Source: Hymenobacter glacialis (lineage in GTDB: Bacteria; Bacteroidota; Bacteroidia; Cytophagales; Hymenobacteraceae). Taken from it: a DNA stretch of 64,000 nt. Below the pieces are notes generated by a model. The model was not told the origin of the DNA. It searched no databases and worked only from the letters and a program-made list of their open reading frames with translations. Positions 26,079 through 35,362 of this stretch are shown piece by piece. Made by a program: the position numbers and the translations under genes. Location: contig NZ_MDZC01000057.1 of assembly GCF_001816165.1 (NCBI RefSeq), positions 1-64,000 on the forward strand. The letters are read 5' to 3'. The number at the start of each line of letters is the position of its first letter. Within the stretch, counting starts at the first letter, position 1.

Positions 26079-27161
26079 ATGACCCATTTTGATATTCCCT
26101 TGGTACTCTCCTGGATGTGGGCGCTGCTGGTGTCCCTCTTCGCGGTGCCGTCCATCATCTACATTGCGCACCTCAAAAACATGCTCGACACGCCCAACGG
26201 GCGCACGGTGCACCAGTCGCTCACGCCGCGCCTGGGCGGCGTGGCCGTGTTTGCGGGGTTCATGTCGGCCCTCACCATTTTCGGCCCTCTCCAGAACGGC
26301 GCCAAAGAGCTGCTGGCTGGCTGTATCATCCTCTTTTTTGTGGGGTTGAAGGACGACCTGGTAGGCATGTCCGTTTCCAAGAAATTTGTGGGCCAACTCC
26401 TGGCCACGGGTATTGTGATGATAATGGCCGACGTCCGCATCACCAGCTTTCAGGGCATCCTGGGCATCTGGACCCTGCCAGTAGGCGTCAGCTTCGCTTT
26501 CACCCTGGGCGTCATCGTGGGCATTACCAACGCCATCAATCTCATCGACGGCCTCGACGGCCTTGCCGGCACCATTGTGCTCATTGTCTGCAGCACGTTT
26601 GGGTACTACTTCTTTAAGTACGGCGGCCCGGCTTTCAGCAACTACGCTTACGTAGCGGTGTGCCTCATTGGCGGATTGATGGGCTTTTTGCGCTATAATT
26701 TCCACCGGGCCCCCATTTTTATGGGCGATACGGGCTCCCTCGTGTGCGGCTTCATTGTGTCGGTGCTGGCCATCCAGTTCATCGAAATGGGTGCGCGGGT
26801 AGGAGAGCCGTTCGGCTCCTCGTCGCCCTCAGTGGCTGTCGGCATCCTATTTGTGCCACTGTTTGATACCCTGCGGGTTTTCTCCCTACGCATGCTGGCC
26901 GGGCGCTCCCCCTTCTCGCCCGATAAAAACCACATCCACCACCGCATTCTGGCTATGGGCTTTCAGCAAATCAGCACGGTGCTGCTGCTGGGCTTGCTCA
27001 ATATTCTGGTTATCCTGTTCGTCATTCGGTTTGCTGCCTTGGGCAATACCGTGCTCATCGTGGCCCTGGCAGCTTTCTCAGCTCTGTTAAGCATCTTCTT
27101 TGGGGTGTACCAAAGCCGCATCTCACGCCGGCAGCTGCAGGCCGCCGAAAGCAGCAATTAA
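26079..27161 (+). CDS. WecA/TagO-like undecaprenyl-phosphate sugar-1-phosphate transferase
   Basis: A 360-residue polytopic membrane enzyme of the MraY/WecA family that starts polysaccharide or O-antigen assembly on undecaprenyl phosphate. Motifs are DTPNGRTVHQSLTPRLGG (cytoplasmic loop 1), NLIDGLDGLAG (metal-binding Asp pair), FMGDTGSLVCGF and PDKNHIHHRIL, the last (HIHH) marking the WecA group rather than MraY. About ten TM helices. No glycan cluster surrounds it. Confidence 0.88.
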   Translation: MTHFDIPLVLSWMWALLVSLFAVPSIIYIAHLKNMLDTPNGRTVHQSLTPRLGGVAVFAGFMSALTIFGPLQNGAKELLAGCIILFFVGLKDDLVGMSVSKKFVGQLLATGIVMIMADVRITSFQGILGIWTLPVGVSFAFTLGVIVGITNAINLIDGLDGLAGTIVLIVCSTFGYYFFKYGGPAFSNYAYVAVCLIGGLMGFLRYNFHRAPIFMGDTGSLVCGFIVSVLAIQFIEMGARVGEPFGSSSPSVAVGILFVPLFDTLRVFSLRMLAGRSPFSPDKNHIHHRILAMGFQQISTVLLLGLLNILVILFVIRFAALGNTVLIVALAAFSALLSIFFGVYQSRISRRQLQAAESSN

Positions 27162-27174
27162 CACGCTTCGTTTC

Positions 27175-28365
27175 ATGGCACTGCCGGGCTCCTTGCGCAC
27201 CTCCTGGCTGCTGGTTTGCAGTCTGTTGCTGGCTATGGCAGCCTTGGTAACGCCTGCGCAAGCCAGCGAGTACAAGCAGTTGCCGCCATCATCGCCTTCT
27301 GCCCTGTCGGAAGACTGGCTCATCCACGATGCCACGCGCAACCTGCTGGTGCTGTACCTGCCGGGGTACCACCAGCCAGCCCATGCCTACTACCAGTGGG
27401 TACGGGTCGAGCGCGACCAGTCTTTCCCGCTCTCCTTCGCGGCCCAGCCCGGCCTGAGCCTGTTTCTTGATAATCAACTCGTTTTTTCGGCCCGCACGGC
27501 CACCACGTATTCCCTCGACCTGTCGCAGCTCCTACCCGCTCAGCTTGCCCCCGGCACGCACCTATTGGCCGTGTGGCAGCCCGACGGCGAGCCGGCCCTG
27601 GCGTCCTTCTCCGGGGTGAGCGAGAGCAGCGCTGTTGCGGGTGTTCCCCGGGCTCAGGCGGGGCAAGCCCAGCCCCGGGTTCCCGGGCCGCGGGGCCAGA
27701 ACGTGTACCTGGGGTTTTTGCTGGTGCTGGGCCTTTCCTATGGCGCGGTGCGCACCACCTACCAGCCCGGATTGTCCCGGGTTTTTCAGCTCGATGAGTT
27801 GTTTGGCACCGGCAGCGACCAACAGGCCTTTTTGGTTAAACCTGCTTTCTCGCTGCTGAATCTGTTGTTGGTGGTGCTCTTTGCCCTGTCGTTCGGCTTG
27901 TTGCTCACCGCTATACACACCGATTTGCAGAACCTGCCGCTATTGCGTCGTTTTTTCAACGTGCCCGAAACGGCAATCGTCGCCCGCGTTTTTCTATATA
28001 CGGGGCTTATCACGGCATTTGTTTTCGCCAAGTACTTGTATGTTAATATTCTAGCTTATATTTTTGGTTTGCAGGGGTTGGTCAATGTGCAGTATCGGGA
28101 GTTTCTGCGCACCACGTTGCTCAGTGGCTTGTTTCTGCCCGTGGCGCTGCTCCTGTACCTCAGCCTCAACGCCAGCTACCCCCGCGCCGTAGCCTGGGCG
28201 GCCAGTGCGGTTATTGGCATCGTGCTTGTCGGTACGGTTCTGCGAGTTACCCGCACGCTGCACACCCACGCCTCTCTCCTGAATCTACATTTGTTTGCTT
28301 ACCTTTGCGCCACTGAAGTGTTGCCTTTACTGGTTTTACTTAAACTTATCGTCTTTACATACTGA
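27175..28365 (+). CDS. DUF4271 family membrane protein
   Basis: A 396-residue protein with signal peptide (cut near TPAQAS), an extracytoplasmic beta-rich domain (about 30-150), then about seven TM helices in the C-terminal 250 residues (for example FLLVLGLSYGAV, LLVVLFALSFGLLL, LFLPVALLLYLSL, VLPLLVLLKLIVF). This is the DUF4271 pattern known next to hemD in Bacteroidota. ATG at 27175 is chosen because the open frame further upstream overlaps the end of the WecA-like gene. Function unknown; the position upstream of type IX genes is noteworthy. Confidence 0.75.
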   Translation: MALPGSLRTSWLLVCSLLLAMAALVTPAQASEYKQLPPSSPSALSEDWLIHDATRNLLVLYLPGYHQPAHAYYQWVRVERDQSFPLSFAAQPGLSLFLDNQLVFSARTATTYSLDLSQLLPAQLAPGTHLLAVWQPDGEPALASFSGVSESSAVAGVPRAQAGQAQPRVPGPRGQNVYLGFLLVLGLSYGAVRTTYQPGLSRVFQLDELFGTGSDQQAFLVKPAFSLLNLLLVVLFALSFGLLLTAIHTDLQNLPLLRRFFNVPETAIVARVFLYTGLITAFVFAKYLYVNILAYIFGLQGLVNVQYREFLRTTLLSGLFLPVALLLYLSLNASYPRAVAWAASAVIGIVLVGTVLRVTRTLHTHASLLNLHLFAYLCATEVLPLLVLLKLIVFTY

Positions 28366-28447
28366 TTGACTGCTGTCGATTACTGTAGCAACAACTCATA
28401 CGCCTCCTCTTATTGTCCTAACATTACCCTTTATTTTCCTTTCCTGT

Positions 28448-29278
28448 ATGGCCGAGAGTGCAGACAAGCCGGGTACAGGCCGGCATGCCAAGCGAATCAG
28501 CAGCATCCTGGTTACCCAGCCCAAACCTACCAGCGACGTATCCCCCTACTTCGCCATTGCTGAAAAATACGGCATCAAAGTCGATTTTAGAGAGTTTATT
28601 GACGTACAGCCCGTATCCTACAAGGATTTTCGGCGCGAAAAAGTAAACATCTCGGAATTCACGGCGGTGATTTTCACCAGTCGGAACGCCGTCGACCACT
28701 TCTTTCGCATTTGCCAGGAAGCCAAGTTGGAAATGCCCGCCGAGATGAAGTATTTCTGCATCTCGGAGCAGACCGCTAATTACCTGCAGAAGTACATTGT
28801 GCTACGCAAGCGCAAGCTCTTTGTGGGCCAGCGCACCGCCGCCGATTTGTTTGAGGTCATCAAGAAGCACAAGGGCGAGAACTTCCTCTACCCGTGCTCC
28901 GACATCCGCAAGGACGACCTGCCGGTGTTCATGCGTGCCAACAATCTGAAGTTTTCGGAGGCCGTAATCTACCACACAGTAGCCAGTGACCTGTCCGACC
29001 TTTCGGATGTGAAATACGACTGCCTGGCGTTTTTCAGCCCCTCGGGCATCAGCTCGCTGTTAATCAACTTCCCTAATTTCGTGCAGGACGGTACCCGCAT
29101 TGCTGCTTTTGGGCCCACCACCGCCAAGGCAGTAATCGATGCGGGTTTAATCTTGGATATTGAAGCCCCGCACCCCAATGCGCCTTCCATGACCGGGGCC
29201 ATTGAAGCGTATATCCGCCAGCACACGCAGGCAGAAGTTGGCAAGACCAGCCAGAAAAACGGCAATTCAAACGGTTAG
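28448..29278 (+). CDS. hemD: Uroporphyrinogen-III synthase (HemD)
   Basis: A 276-residue enzyme that closes and rearranges hydroxymethylbilane to uroporphyrinogen III in haem synthesis. It shows the two alternating HemD domains: ILVTQPKPTSD at the start, TAVIFTSRNAVDHFF, FCISEQTANYL, ENFLYPCSDIRKDDLP, and FFSPSGISSLLINFP followed by IAAFGPTTAKAVIDAGL. No other hem genes are near. It lies between a DUF4271 gene and porP. Confidence 0.88.
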   Translation: MAESADKPGTGRHAKRISSILVTQPKPTSDVSPYFAIAEKYGIKVDFREFIDVQPVSYKDFRREKVNISEFTAVIFTSRNAVDHFFRICQEAKLEMPAEMKYFCISEQTANYLQKYIVLRKRKLFVGQRTAADLFEVIKKHKGENFLYPCSDIRKDDLPVFMRANNLKFSEAVIYHTVASDLSDLSDVKYDCLAFFSPSGISSLLINFPNFVQDGTRIAAFGPTTAKAVIDAGLILDIEAPHPNAPSMTGAIEAYIRQHTQAEVGKTSQKNGNSNG

Positions 29279-29358
29279 CCCGGTATGGCATCGGGAACCG
29301 ACTAAATTCCTGTTTGGACAGGGATTTAAGGTAGGTGTGCAGAAGCATGTTTTTGGCT

Positions 29359-29366
29359 TACATTTG
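29359..29366 (+). promoter_or_regulatory. -7 box ahead of the porP-like gene
   Basis: TACATTTG matches TAnnTTTG, 62 bp before the start at 29429, separating the type IX genes from hemD transcription. Confidence 0.5.
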
Positions 29367-29428
29367 GAAGCTAGTATCCTTCTTGCGCCCGCTACCTTTC
29401 TTTCCCACACTGCCGCCTGACCGCCCTT

Positions 29429-30421
29429 ATGAAAGTAACGCTATTCGCGACTTTGCTGCTTCTGGCAGTAGCTGGTACTGCGCTCGCTCAGCAGCAGCCC
29501 CAGTTTACCCACTACGGGCTCAATGGCATGTACTTGAACCCGGCGTACGCCGGTATTAAAGGGCAGGGGGAAGTTGGCCTTATTCTGCGCTATCAGTACC
29601 TTAACTACAGCGGTGTGGACGCCGGCGGCTCCCCCCGCACGGGCCTTGTTACGCTTTCGCTGCCGGTGCTGGCCCTGGGCGGGGGCGTGGGCGTGGCGGT
29701 GTACTACGACCAGGCCGGCCAGGCCAAGATGACCAATGCCGCGCTTTCCTACTCGCAGCACATCAAGCTGGGCTCGGGCAAGCTGGGCGTTGGCATCCAG
29801 GGCATCTACACCTATCTGGGCAAGGGCACCTATCGTGCTATCGACCCCGACGACATTAACGTGCCCCGCGACGCTTCCGACAACAAGTTTGATTTGGGCG
29901 CCGGCCTGTGGTACGAATCGCCGAAGCTCTACGCCGGCCTCAGCCTGAACAACCTGGTCCGTTCCGAATACTCGTTCAAAAGCGCGGGCACCAGCGGCAA
30001 CAAAAGCAACTACCTGGCCGAGAACCATGCCTACTTCACGGCGGGATACAATATAGACGCCACCTCAAACGTTGTGGTCACACCTATGGTGCTGGCAAAG
30101 GCCGTATTACCAGGTGATTTTTCCAGCGCCAGTAAATTTAACAACGCAAAGAACTACTCTTTCGAAGGCGGCGTTCGTGCCACTATCGACGATAAATATT
30201 GGATAGGTGCCAACTATCGGCACGAAGAATCTATCTCGGGCCTGCTTGGCCTGAGCTTTTCGAAGGACAACGCCATGCGCGTTGGCTACGCATTCGACTT
30301 CATTGCCTTCAACCAAGATGCCCGGGCGCTTAGCTCACATGAAATTATGCTCTCTTACCGGTTGCCCAAACCAGGACTCCTTATCCGGCCGGCTATCCGC
30401 ACGCCACGCTACAGCTTCTAA
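29429..30421 (+). CDS. porP: PorP/SprF family type IX secretion outer-membrane protein
   Basis: A 330-residue outer-membrane beta-barrel with signal peptide (residues 1-20, ALAQ). The mature N-terminus QPQFTHYGLNGMYLNPAYAG is the family signature. PorP/SprF proteins associate with the type IX secretion machinery, and some anchor secreted adhesins. This one is immediately upstream of gldKLMN, the position of porP in Porphyromonas. Genomes often carry many paralogues, so the specific role rests on that position. Confidence 0.87.
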   Translation: MKVTLFATLLLLAVAGTALAQQQPQFTHYGLNGMYLNPAYAGIKGQGEVGLILRYQYLNYSGVDAGGSPRTGLVTLSLPVLALGGGVGVAVYYDQAGQAKMTNAALSYSQHIKLGSGKLGVGIQGIYTYLGKGTYRAIDPDDINVPRDASDNKFDLGAGLWYESPKLYAGLSLNNLVRSEYSFKSAGTSGNKSNYLAENHAYFTAGYNIDATSNVVVTPMVLAKAVLPGDFSSASKFNNAKNYSFEGGVRATIDDKYWIGANYRHEESISGLLGLSFSKDNAMRVGYAFDFIAFNQDARALSSHEIMLSYRLPKPGLLIRPAIRTPRYSF

Positions 30422-30579
30422 TTTTCCTATTTCTCGGCACTATATTTACGAGGCGATTATTTGCCTAGGGTAGGACAAATTTTAGGCTGCCCCAAAAAAA
30501 ATAAAACAGATTAACAGAGTTATTTGCGCTATTCAGCGTGTTTGCCCCGAATTTGGCCGTGTGCAGAAAATGATAGGTA

Positions 30580-30610
30580 TTGCACATCACCCTAAATACA
30601 TGTAGATTTG
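30580..30610 (+). promoter_or_regulatory. Promoter of the gldKLMN operon
   Basis: TAGATTTG (30603-30610) matches TAnnTTTG, and a TTG at 30580-30582 sits 20 bp upstream as the -33 element. It lies 59 bp before the gldK ATG at 30670 and excludes the longer reading frame from 30580. Confidence 0.6.
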
Positions 30611-30669
30611 CCAACCTATCCAAATGCACTTTAGCGGTATTGGTAATTAAAACAGAATTTCTAACTCTC

Positions 30670-31689
30670 ATGAACAAGCTTCTAGCACTATCCCTTTTCG
30701 CTATCTCCGGAGCATTATTGGGTGGATGTGGATTTGGCAAAGGACCTCAGGGTGACCTGGTTGGTTCGGATGACCGGCCCATCTTTAACCCCCAGGAAGT
30801 GCCTTTTGGCATGGTTCCCTGCCCAGGTGGCACGTTCCACATGGGCCAGACGGACCAGGACATCTCCGCTTCTATGGTTAACATGAACAAGCAGGTGACT
30901 ATCGCCGGCTTCTACATGGACGAGACGGAAATTACCAACAACGAGTACCGCCAGTTCATGGACGCCATCAAGATGGATTCCTTGGACGTGCTGGGCGAAG
31001 AGTATGTGATGACGGAGCTGTACCCCGATACCACGGTGTGGGTGCGGGACTTCACCTACCACATGGGCGACCCCCTGCTGGAGTATTACTACACCCACCC
31101 GGCCTTCGACGAATACCCGGTGGTAGGCGTGGACTGGTTTGCGGCTAAATATTTCTGCAACTGGCGCACCAAATTCCGGAACGCGGCACGTGAAGAAAGC
31201 GGCTACGCCAACGACCCCAACTTCCGTCTTCCCTCGGAAGCCGAGTGGGAATACGCCGCCCGCGGTGGCCGCGACCTGGCTACCTACCCATGGGGCGGCC
31301 CGTACTTGCGCAACAGCAAGGGCTGCATGCTGGCCAATTTCAAGCCCGGCCGCGGCGACTACGCTTCCGATGGTTTTTCTTACACTGCGGAAGTAGGCTC
31401 ATACTTCCCGAACGACTTCGGCCTGTACGACATGGCGGGCAACGTATCGGAGTGGTGTGATGATGCTTACATGGAGGCTTCGGTGCCGGTGGTATGGGAC
31501 TTGAATCCCACCAACCCCGACGACAACGAGCCCCGCAAAGTAGTGCGCGGCGGTTCGTGGAAAGACATTGCGTACTTCCTCGAAACCGGTACCCGCAACT
31601 TTGAATACCAGGACTCGGCCCGCTCCTACATCGGCTTCCGCTGCTCGATGATTCAGATTGGCATGGGTTCGAATCGTTCCCTCAACTAA
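30670..31689 (+). CDS. gldK: GldK/PorK, type IX secretion ring lipoprotein
   Basis: A 339-residue outer-membrane lipoprotein (lipobox ALLGGC, about residue 20) with a formylglycine-generating-enzyme-like fold: PCPGGTFHMGQTDQD, YMDETEITNNEYRQFM, RLPSEAEWEYAARGG, FGLYDMAGNVSEWCDD, KVVRGGSWKD and a final GFRCS. GldK and GldN form the periplasmic ring under the outer membrane through which type IX cargo is handled. First gene of gldKLMN. The enzymatic residues of true FGE need not work here. Confidence 0.94.
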   Translation: MNKLLALSLFAISGALLGGCGFGKGPQGDLVGSDDRPIFNPQEVPFGMVPCPGGTFHMGQTDQDISASMVNMNKQVTIAGFYMDETEITNNEYRQFMDAIKMDSLDVLGEEYVMTELYPDTTVWVRDFTYHMGDPLLEYYYTHPAFDEYPVVGVDWFAAKYFCNWRTKFRNAAREESGYANDPNFRLPSEAEWEYAARGGRDLATYPWGGPYLRNSKGCMLANFKPGRGDYASDGFSYTAEVGSYFPNDFGLYDMAGNVSEWCDDAYMEASVPVVWDLNPTNPDDNEPRKVVRGGSWKDIAYFLETGTRNFEYQDSARSYIGFRCSMIQIGMGSNRSLN

Positions 31690-31769
31690 GCTTTATTATA
31701 ACAGCTAAGTACCTGTTTCATCACCCCCTACAACACCTACATTAACACCTTTCAATCAGTTAAAATCTC

Positions 31770-32576
31770 ATGGCAGCTAAAGGAAGTTTTCTCTACGATA
31801 CGTTGATGCCCAAAATCTATGGCATCGGTGCAGCAGTTGTTATTATCGGCGCATTGTTTAAAATCGAGCACTGGAAAGGTGCCGACGAAATGCTTATCGT
31901 AGGCCTGGGCACAGAAGCTATTATCTTCTTCCTGAGCGCATTCCAGCCCCAGTCCAAAGAGCATGACTGGTCGCTTGTTTACCCCGAGCTGAACGAAGGC
32001 TACGACCCTTCGACTGGCAACAGTGCCATTGAGAGCAGCAATGCTAAGGGCTTGACCATGAAGCTCGACGACATGCTGAAGAATGCCAACGTAACGCCGG
32101 AGGCACTCACCAACCTGGGCCAGGGCCTGAACCGCCTCAGCACCACCACCTCGCAGCTGGCGCAGCTGGGCGAGGCTACCAACGTAACCGATGAGTACAC
32201 CAAGAAAGTACGCACGGCGGCCGATTCGCTGGACAAAATCAACGTGGCTTACGGCAACACGGTAGAAGCTATTTCGGCCATGTCGAACGCTACTTCGGAC
32301 GCCAAAGAGTACCACATGCAGGTGCAGAACGTGACCAAGAACCTGGGCGCCCTGAACGCAGTGTACGAAATGGAACTGCAGGACGCCAACACGCACCTCA
32401 AGTCCATGAACCAGTTCTACGGCACGCTGAGCAACGCCATGGAGAACATGACCCAGGCTGGCAAAGACACCGAGCAGTTCCAGAAGCAGGTGGCTGACCT
32501 GACCGGCAACCTCACGTCGCTCAACCGTGTGTACGGCAACATGCTGAACGCCATGCGGGCTCCGGCCCAAGCCTAA
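31770..32576 (+). CDS. gldL: GldL/PorL, type IX secretion motor protein
   Basis: A 268-residue inner-membrane protein. Two N-terminal TM helices (about 17-35 and 42-58: IGAAVVIIGALFKIEHW and MLIVGLGTEAIIFFLSAF) are followed by a long cytoplasmic coiled-coil tail (about 90-260). The membrane Glu (Glu49) in TM2 and Lys31 in TM1 are the charged residues expected of the proton-driven GldLM motor. An 80-bp gap follows gldK, and gldM begins about 50 bp later. Confidence 0.95.
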   Translation: MAAKGSFLYDTLMPKIYGIGAAVVIIGALFKIEHWKGADEMLIVGLGTEAIIFFLSAFQPQSKEHDWSLVYPELNEGYDPSTGNSAIESSNAKGLTMKLDDMLKNANVTPEALTNLGQGLNRLSTTTSQLAQLGEATNVTDEYTKKVRTAADSLDKINVAYGNTVEAISAMSNATSDAKEYHMQVQNVTKNLGALNAVYEMELQDANTHLKSMNQFYGTLSNAMENMTQAGKDTEQFQKQVADLTGNLTSLNRVYGNMLNAMRAPAQA

Positions 32577-32626
32577 TTGCTGGACAGCAATTCAGTTCTT
32601 CATCCAATTTTTAGAGGAAACAGATA

Positions 32627-34204
32627 ATGGCAGGCGGAAAAGAAACCCCGCGGCAGAAGATGATTGGCATGATGTACCTCGTGCTAACGGCCCTTCTGGC
32701 GCTTCAGGTGAACTCAGCAATTTTGCTGAAGTTCAAGTTCATCGACGACAGCTTGCTGAGCGTCAATGACAAGACCTCGGTAGCAGCCGACGGTACCGTG
32801 AAAGGTATCCAGGCGGCCGTGGTGAAAAACCAAAACCAGGCCCGCGACAAAGCAGTATTGGCCCAAAGCGAAGAAATTCGTCAGAAAACCAAGGAGCTGG
32901 TGTCGTACCTGCGCGGTGTGCGCGAAGAGCTGTTGAAAGCGACTGAGAACACCGCCACTGATGTGAAAAACATGAGCGGCGAGGACAAAGTGGCCATCAC
33001 CATGCTCGGCGGCAAGAAGAACGGTATTGCTTATACCACGATGAAGCCCAAGCTGAACGAGTACGCTGCTTACATGAAGCAGTTTGTGCCCGATGCTTCT
33101 CCTTTGGCACTCGACGGCAAAGAAGATAGCCGCGTAACGAAAGACCAGCGCACCAAGAACTTCGCGGAGCTCAACTTCGAAAACACGCCGGTGGTAGCCG
33201 CTTTGGCCACCATCTCGCAGAAGGAGACCGAAATCCTGAAAATGGAAGCTGAGGCGCTCCAGAAGCAGGCGGAGAAAGTAGGTGCCAAGACCATCGTATT
33301 CGACAAAATCGGGGCCTTTGCCAGCGCCGAGTCGAACACGGTAGCCGCCGGCACCAAGTACAAAGCCGAGTTGTTCCTGACGGCTTCGGCCACCAGCATC
33401 AGCCCCCGCATGACTTTGAACGGCAGCCCGCTGTCGGTTGGTCCTGATGGCAAAGGCAAGGTGGAATTCACGGCTCGTCCCGGCAACTTTGATGCTTCGG
33501 GTAGCGCTAAAAACTCCTGGACTGGCACCATTCGCTTCAACCAGAACGGCCGCGACACCACCTTCACGGTGAAAGTGCCTTACACGGTGACCAAGCCGGT
33601 AATGCAAATCCAGTCGGCTTCGGTGCAGGCGCTGTACTTCAAGTGCGGCAACAAGCTGAACGTATCGGTGCCCGCACTGGGCGCTCAGTACAAGCCCAGC
33701 TTCTCCGCCTCGGGGGCTTCGGTGCTCTCCGGTGCTAAGACCGGTGATGTGACGCTGGTGCCTAACTCCAAAGAAGTGACCCTGAACGTGAGCAGCGGCG
33801 GCAACGCCATTGGCTCGCAAACCTTCCAGGTTCGCCCCATCCCTAAGCCTACCATTGAGTGCTTCGTGGGTGGCCGTCAGGTGAACGAAAAGCAAGGGAC
33901 TCCTGGCTCTGCCATGCGCTCGATGACGCTTCGTGCCATTCCGGATGTAGGCTTTGCTACCTTCCTGCCCGACGACGCTAAGTTCCGCGTGTCGAGCTAT
34001 GAGGTAACCTTGGTGCGTGGCCGTCGGCCCGCCCTGCAGACCCGCACCATCAACGGCCCTACGGCTGACTTGAGCGATGTGGTGAATGCCTACCGCGAAG
34101 GTGACCGCCTCTACATTGAAGTGAAGGGCGTGCAGCGCCAGAACTTCCAGGGTACTGTGGAGCCGGTGAATGTATCCAAGCAATTTAACGTTCCCCTGTT
34201 GTAA
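32627..34204 (+). CDS. gldM: GldM/PorM, type IX secretion motor shaft
   Basis: A 525-residue protein with a single N-terminal TM helix (MYLVLTALLALQVNSAIL, about 16-33) preceded by Arg9, then a helical bundle (to about 225) and successive periplasmic beta domains, the GldM D2-D4 organisation that spans the periplasm to the GldKN ring. GldL and GldM together convert proton flow to rotation that powers type IX export and gliding. Length and order fit the family. Confidence 0.95.
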   Translation: MAGGKETPRQKMIGMMYLVLTALLALQVNSAILLKFKFIDDSLLSVNDKTSVAADGTVKGIQAAVVKNQNQARDKAVLAQSEEIRQKTKELVSYLRGVREELLKATENTATDVKNMSGEDKVAITMLGGKKNGIAYTTMKPKLNEYAAYMKQFVPDASPLALDGKEDSRVTKDQRTKNFAELNFENTPVVAALATISQKETEILKMEAEALQKQAEKVGAKTIVFDKIGAFASAESNTVAAGTKYKAELFLTASATSISPRMTLNGSPLSVGPDGKGKVEFTARPGNFDASGSAKNSWTGTIRFNQNGRDTTFTVKVPYTVTKPVMQIQSASVQALYFKCGNKLNVSVPALGAQYKPSFSASGASVLSGAKTGDVTLVPNSKEVTLNVSSGGNAIGSQTFQVRPIPKPTIECFVGGRQVNEKQGTPGSAMRSMTLRAIPDVGFATFLPDDAKFRVSSYEVTLVRGRRPALQTRTINGPTADLSDVVNAYREGDRLYIEVKGVQRQNFQGTVEPVNVSKQFNVPLL

Positions 34205-34263
34205 TATCTTCGGCCCAGGCCGCGTTATCGAACTATCTTAAAGTAAATCTGCTTTTGCCTGAT

Positions 34264-35232
34264 ATGAAATCCATTCACACTTTGGCCGCTATTGCGGCAG
34301 GCTTGACGTTGTCGTTGACGGCGGCGGCCCAGGAGCAGGCCACCACGGCCAGCAGCACGGGCTCGCACCGCCCGATTCCGCCATCCGACCAAATGTTCCG
34401 CAAGAGCATCTGGCGGCAAGTGGACCTGCGCGAGAAGCAGAACAAGCCGATGTTTTCGGAAGGCAAAGAAATCAGCCGCGTTATCCTGGAAGCAGTGAAG
34501 CGCGGTGAGTTGCAGGCTTACAAGAGCGATTCGCTAACTACTACCCTTAATGCACAGGAAGTAACAGGTAATACTTCTTTCGTTGACGAAGGCTTCAAAC
34601 TGAGCGACGAAGAGAAGGCAGCCGGTTTCAGCGAAAAGGACCTGAACGGCGGCGGTGATGACTGGGGCGCTCCGGCCCCCAAGAAAGCTGCTGCTGTGAA
34701 AAAGGTGGCCAAATTGGACGCTAATGGCCGCCCAATGAAGGACAAGCGAGGCAAAACCATTATGGTGGCGGCGGCTCCGGCTCCCGTAGCGGCTCCGGTT
34801 GCCCTCGGCAACCAGTACCGCTACAAGGACCTGTATTCGATGGAATTGAAAGAGGATATGATTTTCGACAAGAAGCGGTCGAGAATGTATCACGACATCA
34901 AGTCCATCACGCTGTACGTCCCTTCGACCTTGGCTTCGAATGCTTCGGGTATTGAGAAGCCAATCGCGACGTTTAAGTACAGCGACCTGGTGAAGATGTT
35001 CCGCGCCAACCCGGAAAAAGCTATCTGGTTCAACTCCGAGAACGATGCCCAGCACAAGAACCTCGCTGACGCTTTCGAGCTGTGGTTGTTCAACTCGTAC
35101 ATCACCAAGGTATCCAACGTAAGCGACAGCCGCCTTGATGACATCTACGGTGGTGCCCAGCAGGGCATCCTGGCTGCTCAGCAGACGGCTGCCGACCTGA
35201 TTGAGTACGAGTACAACCTGTGGAGTTTCTAG
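34264..35232 (+). CDS. gldN: GldN/PorN, type IX secretion ring protein
   Basis: A 322-residue periplasmic protein with signal peptide (about 1-22, ending TAAAQ). The body begins with the family block SDQMFRKSIWRQVDLREKQNKPMF and ends with the conserved IYGGAQQGILAAQQTAADLIEYEYNLWSF-like tail (given here in pieces: YGGAQQGILAAQQ and EYEYNLW). Residues about 125-185 form an Ala/Pro/Lys-rich linker. The ATG at 34264 follows an in-frame TTG. It completes the ring with GldK; a terminator follows at 35299. Confidence 0.93.
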   Translation: MKSIHTLAAIAAGLTLSLTAAAQEQATTASSTGSHRPIPPSDQMFRKSIWRQVDLREKQNKPMFSEGKEISRVILEAVKRGELQAYKSDSLTTTLNAQEVTGNTSFVDEGFKLSDEEKAAGFSEKDLNGGGDDWGAPAPKKAAAVKKVAKLDANGRPMKDKRGKTIMVAAAPAPVAAPVALGNQYRYKDLYSMELKEDMIFDKKRSRMYHDIKSITLYVPSTLASNASGIEKPIATFKYSDLVKMFRANPEKAIWFNSENDAQHKNLADAFELWLFNSYITKVSNVSDSRLDDIYGGAQQGILAAQQTAADLIEYEYNLWSF

Positions 35233-35235
35233 ACC

Positions 35236-35275
35236 ACGGATTAGCTCGGATTTTAGCGGATTACACGGATTTTGT
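35236..35275. repeat. CGGATT direct-repeat tract downstream of gldN
   Basis: Units of CGGATT recur at about 10-11-nt spacing (CGGATTAG, CGGATTTT, GCGGATTACA, CGGATTTT). Similar GCTGATT units flank the other end of uvrC at 37199-37238 and 37385-37422. Confidence 0.5.
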
Positions 35276-35298
35276 AGTCGGCTGCAGTTAAGCGAATG

Positions 35299-35332
35299 AA
35301 AAAGACCCTTGCTTGTGCGAGGGTCTTTTTTT
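35299..35332. terminator. Terminator of gldKLMN, shared with uvrC
   Basis: AAAAGACCCTTGC pairs with GCGAGGGTCTTTT around a TTGT loop, with T-run on one side and A-run on the other. It sits between the gldN stop and the convergent uvrC stop and can end both transcripts. Confidence 0.8.
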
Positions 35333-35362
35333 GTTTGGTTGTGGCTAGCTAAGGGAATTGGG

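Noticed and set aside
32714..34183. 489-residue minus-strand frame over gldM
   Set aside because: Antisense of a well-recognised gene in a conserved operon.
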